Below are positions 1 to 8,931 of a stretch of DNA of 64,000 bases, in pieces. Position numbers and translations under genes: made by a program. The stretch lies in contig NZ_JAJLRA010000004.1 in assembly GCF_020991365.1 (NCBI RefSeq), positions 62,001-126,000 on the forward strand. Direction: 5' to 3'. Below the pieces are notes generated by a model, which saw only the letters and a list, made by a program, of their open reading frames with translations, was not told the DNA's origin and did no database searches. Position 1 is the stretch's first letter. Every line of letters starts with the position of its first letter. This DNA is from Streptacidiphilus sp. ASG 303. GTDB taxonomy: Bacteria; Actinomycetota; Actinomycetes; Streptomycetales; Streptomycetaceae.

Positions 1-685
1 CCTGCCCGTGGGCTCCGAGGACGCCGCGAAGTTCTACGCGCAGTGCGCCATCGACGCCAAGGTCGCGTTCGTCAACGCCCTCCCGGTCTTCATCGCCGGC
101 ACCAAGGAGTGGGCGGACAAGTTCACCGAGGCCGGCGTGCCGATCGTCGGCGACGACATCAAGTCGCAGGTCGGCGCCACCATCACCCACCGCGTGATGG
201 CGAAGCTCTTCGAGGACCGCGGCGTCATCCTCGAGCGCACCATGCAGCTGAACGTCGGCGGCAACATGGACTTCAAGAACATGCTCGAGCGCGACCGCCT
301 CGAGTCGAAGAAGATCTCGAAGACCCAGGCCGTCACCTCGCAGATCAAGGACCGGGACCTGGGCGCGAAGAACGTCCACATCGGCCCGTCCGACTACGTG
401 GCCTGGCTCGACGACCGCAAGTGGGCGTACGTCCGCCTCGAGGGCCGCGCGTTCGGCGACGTCCCGCTGAACCTCGAGTACAAGCTCGAGGTCTGGGACT
501 CCCCGAACTCCGCCGGTGTGATCATCGACGCGCTGCGCGCCGCGAAGATCGCCAAGGACCGCGGCATCGGCGGCCCGATCCTCTCCGCGTCGTCGTACTT
601 CATGAAGTCCCCGCCGGTGCAGTACTTCGACGACGAGGCCCGCGACAACGTGGAGAAGTTCATCCGCGGCGACGTCGAGCGCTGA
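1..685 (+). CDS. ino1: Inositol-3-phosphate synthase, 3' part (cut by window edge)
   Basis: The reading frame enters the window already open and supplies the last ~227 residues of a myo-inositol-1-phosphate synthase, whose actinobacterial members are about 360 residues. The enzyme converts glucose 6-phosphate to inositol 3-phosphate with NAD, the first step towards phosphatidylinositol and mycothiol. The N-terminal NAD-binding part lies outside the window. Recognisable family blocks are [35 protein letters not shown] and [17 protein letters not shown]. The gene ends at TGA 683-685, and that stop codon sits exactly at the first unit of a 36-bp tandem repeat. Identification is firm; only the start is missing. 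Confidence 0.95.
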   Translation, partial: LPVGSEDAAKFYAQCAIDAKVAFVNALPVFIAGTKEWADKFTEAGVPIVGDDIKSQVGATITHRVMAKLFEDRGVILERTMQLNVGGNMDFKNMLERDRLESKKISKTQAVTSQIKDRDLGAKNVHIGPSDYVAWLDDRKWAYVRLEGRAFGDVPLNLEYKLEVWDSPNSAGVIIDALRAAKIAKDRGIGGPILSASSYFMKSPPVQYFDDEARDNVEKFIRGDVER

Positions 686-1004
686 GCAGAGCGAGGCGTT
701 CGGCAGTGCGCCGAGCGCTGAGCGGAGCGAGGCGTTCGGCAGTGCGCCGAGCGCTGAGCGGAGCGAGGCGTTCGGCAGTGCGCCGAGCGCTGAGCGGAGC
801 GAGGCGTTCGGCAGTGCGCCGAGCGCTGAGCGGAGCGAGGCGTTCGGCAGTGCGCCGAGCGCTGAGCGGAGCGAGGCGTTCGGCAGTGCGCCGAGCGCTG
901 AGCGGAGCGAGGCGTTCGGCAGTGCGCCGAGCGCTGAGCGGAGCGAGGCGTTCGGCAGTGCGCCGAGCGCTGAGCGGAGCGAGGCGTTCGGCCGTGTGCT
1001 GAGC
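681..1004. repeat. Nine-copy 36-bp tandem repeat, each unit a potential hairpin
   Basis: Units start at 681, 717, 753, 789, 825, 861, 897, 933 and 969. They are identical by eye except for one base in the first copy and a degenerate, shortened end after 990. The array begins at the stop codon of the inositol synthase gene and each unit repeats the look of that gene end (GAG CGC TGA). Within each unit GCCGAGCGC (710-718 in the first full case) can pair with GCGTTCGGC (732-740), nine pairs with one G-U, around a 13-base loop, so the transcript would be a string of stem-loops. Role unknown. Confidence 0.95.
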
Positions 1005-1024
1005 GCCGAGCAACGGGCTCTCCC

Positions 1025-1068
1025 CGAGGGGCCCCCGTCCGTGCAGGTCACGGGCCGGGGGCCCCTCG
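1025..1068. terminator. Strong inverted repeat after the repeat array
   Basis: CGAGGGGCCCCCG at 1025-1037 is perfectly complementary to 1056-1068, a 13-bp stem with an 18-base loop. There is no T-tract, as is usual in Streptomyces. It would end transcription from the inositol synthase gene before the MFS gene. Confidence 0.75.
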
Positions 1069-1107
1069 TTCGCGTCCGTCGGGGCGGCGGCGTGCCACCC
1101 TTGGCGG

Positions 1108-2499
1108 GTGGCGATCACCGACGGGCCCGCCTCCGTGCCCACCCCGCAGCAGGCAGCCGGACCCACCGGACCACCCGGGCAGCAGCCCCGCCGGGCGGGA
1201 CCGGCCGCCCTGCTCCGGATGCGGGACTTCCGGCGGCTGCTGACCGTACGGGTCCTGTCGCAGTTGTCGGACGGCGTCTTCCAGGTGTCGCTCGCCTCGC
1301 ATGTGATCTTCTCCCCGGAGCGGCAGGCCACCCCCGCCGCCATCGCCTCGGCGCTGGCCGTCATGCTGCTGCCGTTCTCCCTGGTCGGACCGTTCACCGG
1401 GGTCCTGCTGGACCGCTGGCGGCGTCGGCAGGTGCTCTTCCTGGGCAACCTGGGCCGGTTCGTCCTCGGGCTGGCCACCGCCGCGCTGGTGCTGGGCCGG
1501 GCGCCGGACGGGCTGTTCTTCGGCGCCGCGCTGCTGGTGACGGCCCTCAACCGGTTCATCCTGGCGGGACTGTCGGCGGCGCTGCCCCGGGTGGTGGACG
1601 ACCGCCACCTGGTGACCGCGAACGCCGTCTCCCCCACCCTGGGCACCGTGGCCGCGACCGCCGGCGGCGGCGCCGCCTTCCTCGTCAACCTGGTGCTCCC
1701 GCACGGCACCGCCTCGGACTCCGTGCTGGTGGTGCTCGCCGCCCTGCTCTACCTGGGCGCGTCGCTGTCGGCCCTCCGCATGGCGCCCGACCTGCTCGGT
1801 CCGGAGCACCGCCCGGACCGGCCCGCGCTGCGGCAGGCCGTCGGCGAGACGGCCCGCGGCCTGGCGGACGGCGTGCGGCACCTGGTGCGCGACTGCCGCC
1901 CCGCGGTCCACGCGCTGGCCGCGGTGACGGTCACCCGCTTCTGCTACGGCGTGCTCATCGTCGTGGTGCTGATGCTCAGCCGCTACACGTTCAACGACCC
2001 GGCGGACGAGGCCGGGGGCATGGGCACCCTCGGCGTCGCCGTGGGCGTCTCGGGGGCGGGCTTCTTCCTCGCCGCCGTGGTGAGCCCGGCGGCGACGCGG
2101 CGGCTCGGGGTGGCGGGATGGATGACGGCGTGCCTGGCGGCGGCCGCGCTCTTCGTCCCGGGCCTGGGCCTGTTCTTCGCCCTCGTGCCGACGCACGCGG
2201 CGGCGCTGCTGCTGGGGGTGATCACCCAGGGCGCGAAGATCTCCACCGACACCATCGTGCAGAGCTCGGTGGAGGACGACTACCGGGGCCGGGTCTTCGC
2301 CGTGTACGACGTGCTCTTCAACGTGGCGTTCGTCGCGGCCGCGGCGCTCACCGCCGCGGTGCTGCCCCTGTCGGGCCGGTCGCCCGCGGTGGTGGCGGGC
2401 GTGGGGGTGCTGTACGCGCTGACGGCGGTCTGGTACGCGCGGGCGGCGCGCCGCACCCCGCCGCCGCGGCCGCACGGGGAGCACCCCGCCACCGGGTGA
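1108..2499 (+). CDS. MFS transporter
   Basis: A 463-residue major facilitator superfamily membrane protein with many hydrophobic helices, a disordered Pro/Gly-rich N-terminus of about 30 residues, and the loop 2-3 signature GVLLDRWRRRQVLF (motif A, GxLxDRxxRR). Substrate is unknown; the family covers drug and solute efflux. The GTG start at 1108 has only a weak Shine-Dalgarno sequence, so the start is uncertain by up to a few tens of residues. It stands alone on the plus strand behind a terminator. In the S. coelicolor order a transporter also follows the inositol synthase gene. Confidence 0.85.
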   Translation: MAITDGPASVPTPQQAAGPTGPPGQQPRRAGPAALLRMRDFRRLLTVRVLSQLSDGVFQVSLASHVIFSPERQATPAAIASALAVMLLPFSLVGPFTGVLLDRWRRRQVLFLGNLGRFVLGLATAALVLGRAPDGLFFGAALLVTALNRFILAGLSAALPRVVDDRHLVTANAVSPTLGTVAATAGGGAAFLVNLVLPHGTASDSVLVVLAALLYLGASLSALRMAPDLLGPEHRPDRPALRQAVGETARGLADGVRHLVRDCRPAVHALAAVTVTRFCYGVLIVVVLMLSRYTFNDPADEAGGMGTLGVAVGVSGAGFFLAAVVSPAATRRLGVAGWMTACLAAAALFVPGLGLFFALVPTHAAALLLGVITQGAKISTDTIVQSSVEDDYRGRVFAVYDVLFNVAFVAAAALTAAVLPLSGRSPAVVAGVGVLYALTAVWYARAARRTPPPRPHGEHPATG

Positions 2500-2581
2500 A
2501 CGGGCGGGGACGGGGCCGGAGGCGCTACGGTGCTGGACTCGAACGGCCGCCGCAGCGTGCCGCCAGACGACGGGGGACCCC

Positions 2582-3301
2582 ATGACCGCACCACCGCCAC
2601 CGCCACACAACCCGTACGCCGGGCCCGGCGTGCCGCCGCCCGGCCCCTACGGCCCACCGCAGCCGCAGGCCCCTTACGGCTACCCGCCGCAGGCGCAGCC
2701 GCCGCAGCCGCCGTACGGCGCCCCCCTCCCGCCGGCGTACGGCCAGGGCGGGCCCTTCCCCGCCCCGCCGCAGCCGTACGGCGCCCCCGTCCCGCCGCCG
2801 CAGCCGCCGTACGGCGTCCCCGGCGGCCACCCGCCGCCGGTTCCGCAGCCCCCCGCGGGGCGGTCCTCACGCCGCCTGACGGGGGGACTGGTCAAGTTCG
2901 GCGTGCTCCTGGTGATCGCAGGCGGCTTCTTCGTCTGGCACCTCGTCACCAAGGACAGCGACCCGGACTACGCGAACGTCGGCGACTGCGTGCACCAGGT
3001 CGCGTCGGACGACGTCGAGGTCGTGCCGTGCAGCGATCCCAAGGCCGCGTACAGGGTGCTGGCCCGCTACACCGGGACCTCCCTGACGAGCAGGTGCGAC
3101 GACGTGCCCGGGACCTCGGCCGCCTTCAGCGGCAGCAAGGGGAGCCGCAGGCACCGCAGCCACTACGTGCTCTGCCTCGGGCCCCACACGCCCGGGGCCG
3201 GAGCAGCCGCACCGGGCGGCTCCTCCTCCGGCGACACGTCCTCCGGGGGGACCGCCTCCGGCGGGACCGGATCCGGCCTGCCCGGCGTCACCTCCCCGTG
3301 A
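2582..3301 (+). CDS. Proline-rich membrane protein, LppU-like domain
   Basis: A 239-residue protein. Residues 1-95 are Pro/Tyr/Gly-rich (repeated PPYG/PYGAP), a single membrane segment follows at about 102-122 (VKFGVLLVIAGGFFVW), and an extracytoplasmic domain starts with NVGDCVH and ends with a second cysteine pair around YVLCLGP. A Ser/Gly/Thr-rich tail closes it. The GDC...C...C...VLCLG pattern recurs in the next gene, so the two are paralogues; I associate it with the LppU/SCO3897 family, whose function is not established. Probably tail-exposed with two disulfides (inference). ATG at 2582 follows GGGGGACCCC. Confidence 0.8.
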   Translation: MTAPPPPPHNPYAGPGVPPPGPYGPPQPQAPYGYPPQAQPPQPPYGAPLPPAYGQGGPFPAPPQPYGAPVPPPQPPYGVPGGHPPPVPQPPAGRSSRRLTGGLVKFGVLLVIAGGFFVWHLVTKDSDPDYANVGDCVHQVASDDVEVVPCSDPKAAYRVLARYTGTSLTSRCDDVPGTSAAFSGSKGSRRHRSHYVLCLGPHTPGAGAAAPGGSSSGDTSSGGTASGGTGSGLPGVTSP

Positions 3302-3448
3302 ACCGCGCTCCGGACCGGGGATGACGGGTCGTCGCACCGTCACGATTCGGCCACCGGACGCGCTTCCTGCCCGATTCAGCCCACCGCGTGCCGGCACGCA
3401 CTCCTATCGTTCGGGGCTGCGACCCGCCGCCACGGACACGAGGGACCC

Positions 3449-4351
3449 ATGACCACACCGCCCCCCCTGCAGCCTCCGAGCCCCGTCCCGGCGGGCCAGA
3501 ACCCCTACGCCTCACCCGTACCGCCGCAGGCCCCCGCACCCGGGTACGGCTTCCCGCCGCCGGGCGCACCGGCACCCGGCCCGGGCTTGGCCCCGCCCGC
3601 GCCGGCACCGGCGCCCGGGTACGGCTTCCCGCCCCCCGCGGGGGCGCCGATGCCGGGCGCGGGCTTCCCGCCCCCCGCGGGGGCGCCGATGCCGGGCGCG
3701 GGCTTCCCGCCGCCTCCCGGCCAGGGTCCGGTGTGCCGGTTCTGCGGCTCGGTGCCGGCGGTCGACGCCACCGTCCGCGGCCACCAGGGGATGGTGGTCA
3801 TCATGCGGTTCCTCAAGCTCAGGGGTCCGTTCTGCCGCACCTGCGGCATCGCCGCACACCGGGACATGACCAGCAAGAGCCTCTGGCAGGGCTGGTGGGG
3901 CATCGGGTCGATGATCATCAACCCGATCACGATGCTGCTGAACCTGCCCCAGCGGGCAAAGATCAACAAGCTGCCTCCCCCGCTGCCCGGCGCCCCCGGC
4001 ATGCCGATGAACCCCGGCAGGCCGATCTTCGCGCGCCCCGGCTCGTGGGTGCTGGTGCTCCCGGTGGCCCTGCTGGCCCTCATCGTGCTCGGTGCGGGCC
4101 TCGACCTCGCCGACGAGCCCTCGTCGGCGTCGGTCGGCGACTGCATGCACAACAGCGGCTCGGGGTTCAATCCCGACATGCACATCGTGGACTGCGGCAG
4201 CACGCAGGCCGAGTTCCGGGTCGTGGGCAAGATCGACGACGCCACGGACATCCAGCGGTGCGAGAAGTTCGCCGACCAGGGCGCCCGGAGCGGCTACTAC
4301 CAGCAGCAGGGGTCGTCGAAGTTCGTGCTCTGCCTGGCCCCGAACAAGTAG
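3449..4351 (+). CDS. Zinc-ribbon-like membrane protein, LppU-like domain
   Basis: A 300-residue paralogue of the preceding gene with an added module. The Pro/Gly-rich N-terminus carries tandem 13-residue repeats (GFPPPAGAPMPGA, DNA period 39 bp, about 3621-3710). Then come two CxxC pairs (C96/C99 and C129/C132) of zinc-ribbon type, a conserved WWG stretch (LWQGWWGIGSMIINP) that may be a membrane-surface or re-entrant helix, a membrane segment at about 198-220, and the extracytoplasmic domain SVGDCMH...DCG...RC...FVLCLAP. ATG at 3449 follows GAGGGACCC. Function unknown; the shared domain suggests both products act at the outer face of the membrane. Confidence 0.8.
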   Translation: MTTPPPLQPPSPVPAGQNPYASPVPPQAPAPGYGFPPPGAPAPGPGLAPPAPAPAPGYGFPPPAGAPMPGAGFPPPAGAPMPGAGFPPPPGQGPVCRFCGSVPAVDATVRGHQGMVVIMRFLKLRGPFCRTCGIAAHRDMTSKSLWQGWWGIGSMIINPITMLLNLPQRAKINKLPPPLPGAPGMPMNPGRPIFARPGSWVLVLPVALLALIVLGAGLDLADEPSSASVGDCMHNSGSGFNPDMHIVDCGSTQAEFRVVGKIDDATDIQRCEKFADQGARSGYYQQQGSSKFVLCLAPNK

Positions 4352-4456
4352 TCCCGGACACGTGGTCCCGGACACGTGGTCCCGGGCGGCCGGCCCCGGG
4401 CCGTCAGCCCCTCACGGACGGACCCGTCCGGGAGGGCCGGTGAGGGAGTGCCCGCC

Positions 4457-4491
4457 GGGCCGGGCCGCGCCTGCACGGCGCGGCCCGGCCC
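4457..4491. terminator. Bidirectional terminator between convergent genes
   Basis: GGGCCGGGCCGCGCC at 4457-4471 pairs perfectly with 4477-4491 across a 5-base loop. It lies between the converging LppU-like gene and the CCA-adding enzyme gene. A short direct repeat (GTCCCGGACACGTG twice, about 4352-4380) precedes it. Confidence 0.8.
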
Positions 4492-4501
4492 TCCGGCGTG
4501 C

Positions 4502-5995
4502 TCAGGCCTGCCGGCCGGCCCACCACTCCTTGAGCGCGGCGACGGCCGCCTCGTGCTCCATGGGGCCGTTCTCCAGGCGCAGGTCCAGCAGGTGCCGGTA
4601 GGCCAGGCCGACCTCCCGGCCCGGTGCGATGCCCAGGATCTCCATGATCTGGTTGCCGTCCAGGTCGGGCCGGATGGCGTCCAGCTCCTCCTGCTCCCGC
4701 AGCCGCCCGATGCGCTCCTCCAGCGTGTCGTAGGTGCGGGAGAGGGCGGCGGCCTTCTTGCGGTTGCGGGTGGTGCAGTCGGAGCGGGTCAGCCGGTGCA
4801 GGCGCTCCAGCAGCGGCCCGGCGTCGCGGACGTAGCGGCGCACCGCCGAGTCGGTCCACTCGCCGCTGCCGTAGCCGTGGAAGCGCAGGTGGAGCTCGAC
4901 CAGCCGGGAGACGTCCTCGGTCAGCTCCTTGGAGTACTTCAGCTCCCGCATCCGCTTGCGGGTCATCTTGGCGCCGACCACCTCGTGGTGGTGGAAGGAG
5001 ACCCGGCCGTCGGACTCGAAGCGCCGGGTGCGGGGCTTGCCGATGTCGTGGAGCAGCGCGGCGAGGCGCAGCACCAGGTCGGGCCCGTCCGTCTCCAGGG
5101 CGATGGCCTGCTCCAGCACGGTCAGGGTGTGCTCGTAGACGTCCTTGTGGCGGTGGTGCTCGTCCCGCTCCAGGCGCAGGGCCGGGAGCTCCGGCAGCAC
5201 GTGGTCGGCGAGGCCGGTGTCGACCAGCAGCTTCAGGCCCTTGCGGGGGTGGGGCGCGAGGAGCAGCTTGTTGATCTCGCCCTGGACGCGCTCGGCGGAG
5301 ACGATGGTGATCCGCTCGGCCATGGCGGTCATCGCGGCGACGACCTCGGGTGCCACCTCGAAGTCGAGCTGGGCGGCGAAGCGCGCGGCGCGCAGCATCC
5401 GCAGCGGGTCGTCGGAGAAGGACTCCTCCGGGGTGCCCGGGGTGCGCAGCACGCGCGCGGCGAGGTCCTCCAGCCCGTGGTGCGGGTCGACGAACACCCG
5501 GTCCGGCAGGTCCAGGGCCATCGCGTTGACGGTGAAGTCGCGCCGGACCAGGTCCTCCCCGATGGTCTCGCCGTAGGTCACCTCGGGCTTGCGCGAGGTG
5601 CGGTCGTAGGCCTCGGACCGGTAGGTGGTGATCTCGATCTGGAAGCTGCCCTGCGGGGTGTCCTTGCGGGCGCCGACCGTGCCGAACGCGATGCCGACGT
5701 CCCAGACGGCGTCGGCCCAGCCCTTCACGAGCTTCAGCACCTGCTGGGGGCGGGCGTCGGTGGTGAAGTCGAGGTCGTTGCCGAGCCTGCCCAGCAGCGC
5801 GTCGCGCACGGAGCCGCCGACCAGCGCAAGCCGGAAGCCCGCATCGGCGAAGCGGCGGGCGATGTCGACGGCGACCGGTGCGACCCGGAGCAGCTCCCGG
5901 ACACCGCTCTCCTGGGCCTCGGAGAGGGCGCGCGGGGCAGGGGCGGCGGTCGCTGCGGCGGGTTCGGGGCTGCCGGGAATGTTGACGTTAGGCAC
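4502..5995 (-). CDS. cca: CCA tRNA nucleotidyltransferase
   Basis: About 497 residues. It adds or repairs the 3' CCA of tRNAs, which matters here because none of the three tRNA genes in the window encodes CCA. The nucleotidyltransferase signature GGSVRDALLGRLGNDLDF carries the metal-binding D-x-D, followed by the RRDFTVNAMA motif, then a C-terminal HD-type domain with LLHDIGK. The frame opens at a TTG (6004), but I place the start at GTG 5995 (VPNVNIPG) by analogy with family members. No Shine-Dalgarno sequence precedes this GTG; a TACCCT hexamer ends 8 bases before it, so the mRNA may be leaderless. Confidence 0.93.
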   Translation of the reverse strand: MPNVNIPGSPEPAAATAAPAPRALSEAQESGVRELLRVAPVAVDIARRFADAGFRLALVGGSVRDALLGRLGNDLDFTTDARPQQVLKLVKGWADAVWDVGIAFGTVGARKDTPQGSFQIEITTYRSEAYDRTSRKPEVTYGETIGEDLVRRDFTVNAMALDLPDRVFVDPHHGLEDLAARVLRTPGTPEESFSDDPLRMLRAARFAAQLDFEVAPEVVAAMTAMAERITIVSAERVQGEINKLLLAPHPRKGLKLLVDTGLADHVLPELPALRLERDEHHRHKDVYEHTLTVLEQAIALETDGPDLVLRLAALLHDIGKPRTRRFESDGRVSFHHHEVVGAKMTRKRMRELKYSKELTEDVSRLVELHLRFHGYGSGEWTDSAVRRYVRDAGPLLERLHRLTRSDCTTRNRKKAAALSRTYDTLEERIGRLREQEELDAIRPDLDGNQIMEILGIAPGREVGLAYRHLLDLRLENGPMEHEAAVAALKEWWAGRQA

Positions 5996-6255
5996 GACCC
6001 ACAAGGGTACGTGCCCGCGCCGCCGGCCCGCCGCCGTGTTTCCCCGGCGGGGGCCTCCCGGGCCGCATCACCGGGGCCGCCGGACCGTCGTTACCATGCC
6101 AGGGCGCGGCATCGCGCGGCACCCTGGACGGAGCACGGCCCCGCACGGACGGCGCGGGACCTGTGAGGACGCACGGGCCCCTGTACGGCGCGCACGGAAC
6201 CGGCGGCGCACAGGAAGGCCCGCAACGGCACACAGGCCCCGTGCAGCGCGCGGGA

Positions 6256-6300
6256 CACGGCACGACAGGCACGGCACGGCACGGCACGGCACACAGGTAC
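6256..6300. repeat. CACGG/GGCAC pentanucleotide microsatellite
   Basis: GCACG-type pentamers are repeated about five times at 6268-6294, with a further degenerate copy from 6256. It lies upstream of, or within, the extreme 5' end of the DUF6049 frame and argues that the true start of that gene is further downstream. Confidence 0.7.
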
Positions 6301-6366
6301 ACGGCACCGGCGGGGCCCGCAGCAGTGGCAGCGGCGACGGCGAAGAGAACGGCGAGGGCGAGGCGC

Positions 6367-8892
6367 GTGGGCGAGGCAGCACGGTACGCGGGGAGGTCGG
6401 GCCGCGGCCTGCGGCCGGGCGGTGCGGCCGGGCCGCTCCGCCGCGGCGCCGCACTGGCGGGCGCCTGTGCGCTGGCGCTGTTCGGGGGCACCGCGGCGGC
6501 CCCCGCCGCGCAGGCCGGCACCGTGCCCGGTGCCGCGCCCGTCCTCGCGCCGCAGGCCGGACCGGCCGCCGCCGTCCCCGCGGCCGCGGCCTCCGGGGCC
6601 GGCCGGCTGCCGGGCGCCAGCAGGCCGTCCGCCCGCTACCCGGTGTCCCTCGCGATCGGCTCCGTCTCGCCGTCCCACCTGTCCGGGCGCGACGCGAAGG
6701 TCACCGTCAGCGGCACGGTGACCAACGGGGGCAGACGGGTCGTGCACGGCGCCGCCGTCGGGCTGCGCACCGGCACCGGGCAGCCGCTGCGGATCCGCAG
6801 CCAGATCGCGATCGTCGCCGGCCGCACCGACCCGGTCATGGGGGACGGGCAGGCGGTCCCCGGGGTCGGCTCCGCCCTCGCCGACCTGGCGCCGGGCGCC
6901 ACCCGGCCGTTCACCGTGACCGCCAAGGCGTCCCAGCTCGGGCTCTCCGACAACGGGGTGTACGAGCTGGCCGTCGACGTCCACGGACCCGCCCAGGCGG
7001 CGGGAGCCCTCCCGGGCACGCTGGGCATCGCCCGCACGTTCCTGCCGTACTACCCGGCCCCGGGGGACATCCCGCGGACGCGGATCGCCACCGTGTGGCC
7101 GGTCACCGACGCCCCGCAGCTGGTCCCGCAGACCCTCGCGGACACGACGCAGTCGCCGGTACCGGTGCTGCGCGGCGACGGCATGGCGGAGGAGCTGGCG
7201 CCCGGCGGCCGGCTGAACGAGCTGGTGACGGCGGGCGGCAGCCTGTCGAAGGTGACCTGGGCGGTCGACGGCGACCTGCTCGACACGGCCGCCGCCATGC
7301 AGAAGCCGTACCAGGTGCAGAACAAGGGCACCCAGGGCGAGGCCGCGACCCGGGCCGACACCACCCCCGGCACCGGCGGCGACCGGGCCGCGACCTGGCT
7401 GGCCATGCTGCGCAACGCGGTCCGGGGCAACGAGGTGGTGGCCCTCCCGTACGCCGACCCGGACCTGGCGTCGGTCGCGCACAACGGCCGCGGCGTCGCG
7501 GGCCTGGACACCGCGCTGAAGCGCTCCGTCGCGGCGGGCGACGTGACCACCGAGTACCAGCTCGCGACGGACGCCCGCAACGACGTGGCCTGGCCCTACC
7601 AGGGACACGTCGACCCGCAGGTGGTCGGGACGGCCCGCACCACCGGGAGCCGCCTGCTGCTGGTGAACGGCGCCGACATGCCCGAGGCCGGGTCGGTGAC
7701 CCACACCGCCAACGCCGCACGGCCCATCGGCGGCGGCATGACGGCGGTGGTCTCCGACGCCGCCGCCTCCGGCCTCTTCACGGGGAACCTCGGCACGCAG
7801 GCGGCACGGCGGCTGGCGGTGCAGCGGTTCCTCGCCGAGACCCTCACCATCACCCTGGAGCAGCCCAACCTGCAGCGCAGCATCCTCGTGATGCCGCCGC
7901 GGGGCATGTCCGCGGACGCGGCCGACACCCTGGCCGAGGCCCTGTCCCAGGCGACCGCCGGCAAGTGGGCGACGCAGGCGACCCTCAGCACGGTGGCCCG
8001 GGCCCCGAAGGACCCGGCCGCCACCACGCGGGTGCCCTCCGCCGCCCGGTACCCGAGGGCGGCGCGCGCGACCGAGCTCTCCCACGCGGCGCTGTCGCAG
8101 ATCATGGGCACGCAGCGCGGCCTCGACCGGCTGATGGAGGTCCTCACCCAGCCGGAGCGGGTCCGCGGCCCGTTCAACCGGGCGATACTGCGGGCGACGT
8201 CCACGGCCTGGCGGACCGACCGCCCCGGCGGCCGGGCCTACCGCGACGGCGTCGGGGACTACCTGGGGACGCTCACCTCCGCGGTGCGCCTGGTGAAGAA
8301 GAGCGACACCACCCTCTCCGGCGACTCGGGCATGATCCAGGTCAGCGTCGAGAACGGCCTGACCCAGCCCGTCCGCAACCTGGAGGTCCGGCTCACCGCG
8401 GTGCCGTCGACCTACCTGACCGTCTACAGGCCGACACCCGAGACGCTGGACATCGACAGCGAGGTGAAGAAGTCGGTCCGGTTCCCGGCCAAGGCCTCGG
8501 TCAACAGCACCGTCCACATGACCGCCCAGCTGTGGACCACCGGCGACGACCCGCAGGCGTACGGGGACCCGGTCGAGTTCGACCTCAAGGTGACCGACGT
8601 CAGCAGCGGCGTGCTCTGGGTCATCGCCGGCGGCGTGGTCCTGGTGCTGCTCGCGGGCGTGCGCATCTACCTCCAGCGGAGGAAGCGCGGCGACGACGGC
8701 ACGGAGCCCGCCTCCGAGGGCGCCGAGCGGCCCGACGGCGGCGCGGACCCGGCCGGGCCCCGGCCCGGTACCGTCGGGGAGGACTCCCCCCGGGACGACG
8801 CCCGCGCCGGGGGCTCCCGTGCCGGGGGCTCGGCGGCCGGCGGCGGCGAAGACGCGGAACACCCGGCCCGCAATGAGAAGGTGGGGCCCTGA
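6367..8892 (+). CDS. DUF6049-type secreted/membrane-anchored protein
   Basis: A large exported protein, about 841 residues from GTG 6367. The frame is open from 6163, but that part is repetitive and low in information. An N-terminal signal sequence (RRGAALAGACALALFGG then AAAPAAQAG) leads into a long extracytoplasmic region with Ig-like beta-rich stretches. One membrane anchor near the C-terminus (VLWVIAGGVVLVLLAGVRIYL, nt ~8617-8680) is followed by a charged, disordered cytoplasmic tail. I associate it with the DUF6049 family, found next to murJ in Streptomyces; no catalytic motif is visible. Its stop lies 39 bp before the murJ start, so they may be cotranscribed. A role in cell-envelope assembly is inference from position. 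Confidence 0.8.
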   Translation: MGEAARYAGRSGRGLRPGGAAGPLRRGAALAGACALALFGGTAAAPAAQAGTVPGAAPVLAPQAGPAAAVPAAAASGAGRLPGASRPSARYPVSLAIGSVSPSHLSGRDAKVTVSGTVTNGGRRVVHGAAVGLRTGTGQPLRIRSQIAIVAGRTDPVMGDGQAVPGVGSALADLAPGATRPFTVTAKASQLGLSDNGVYELAVDVHGPAQAAGALPGTLGIARTFLPYYPAPGDIPRTRIATVWPVTDAPQLVPQTLADTTQSPVPVLRGDGMAEELAPGGRLNELVTAGGSLSKVTWAVDGDLLDTAAAMQKPYQVQNKGTQGEAATRADTTPGTGGDRAATWLAMLRNAVRGNEVVALPYADPDLASVAHNGRGVAGLDTALKRSVAAGDVTTEYQLATDARNDVAWPYQGHVDPQVVGTARTTGSRLLLVNGADMPEAGSVTHTANAARPIGGGMTAVVSDAAASGLFTGNLGTQAARRLAVQRFLAETLTITLEQPNLQRSILVMPPRGMSADAADTLAEALSQATAGKWATQATLSTVARAPKDPAATTRVPSAARYPRAARATELSHAALSQIMGTQRGLDRLMEVLTQPERVRGPFNRAILRATSTAWRTDRPGGRAYRDGVGDYLGTLTSAVRLVKKSDTTLSGDSGMIQVSVENGLTQPVRNLEVRLTAVPSTYLTVYRPTPETLDIDSEVKKSVRFPAKASVNSTVHMTAQLWTTGDDPQAYGDPVEFDLKVTDVSSGVLWVIAGGVVLVLLAGVRIYLQRRKRGDDGTEPASEGAERPDGGADPAGPRPGTVGEDSPRDDARAGGSRAGGSAAGGGEDAEHPARNEKVGP

Positions 8893-8931
8893 ACCCCGCA
8901 GACAGCCCGACCTGACCAGCGAAGAGGTGGC

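Noticed and set aside
681-1004. CRISPR array
   Set aside because: Units are contiguous and identical, with no unique spacers.
660-1709. Long minus-strand frame through the 36-bp repeats (repeated APLSARRTAERL)
   Set aside because: 36 is a multiple of 3, so any frame over the array stays open; the rest lies antisense to the MFS gene. GC bias, not a gene.
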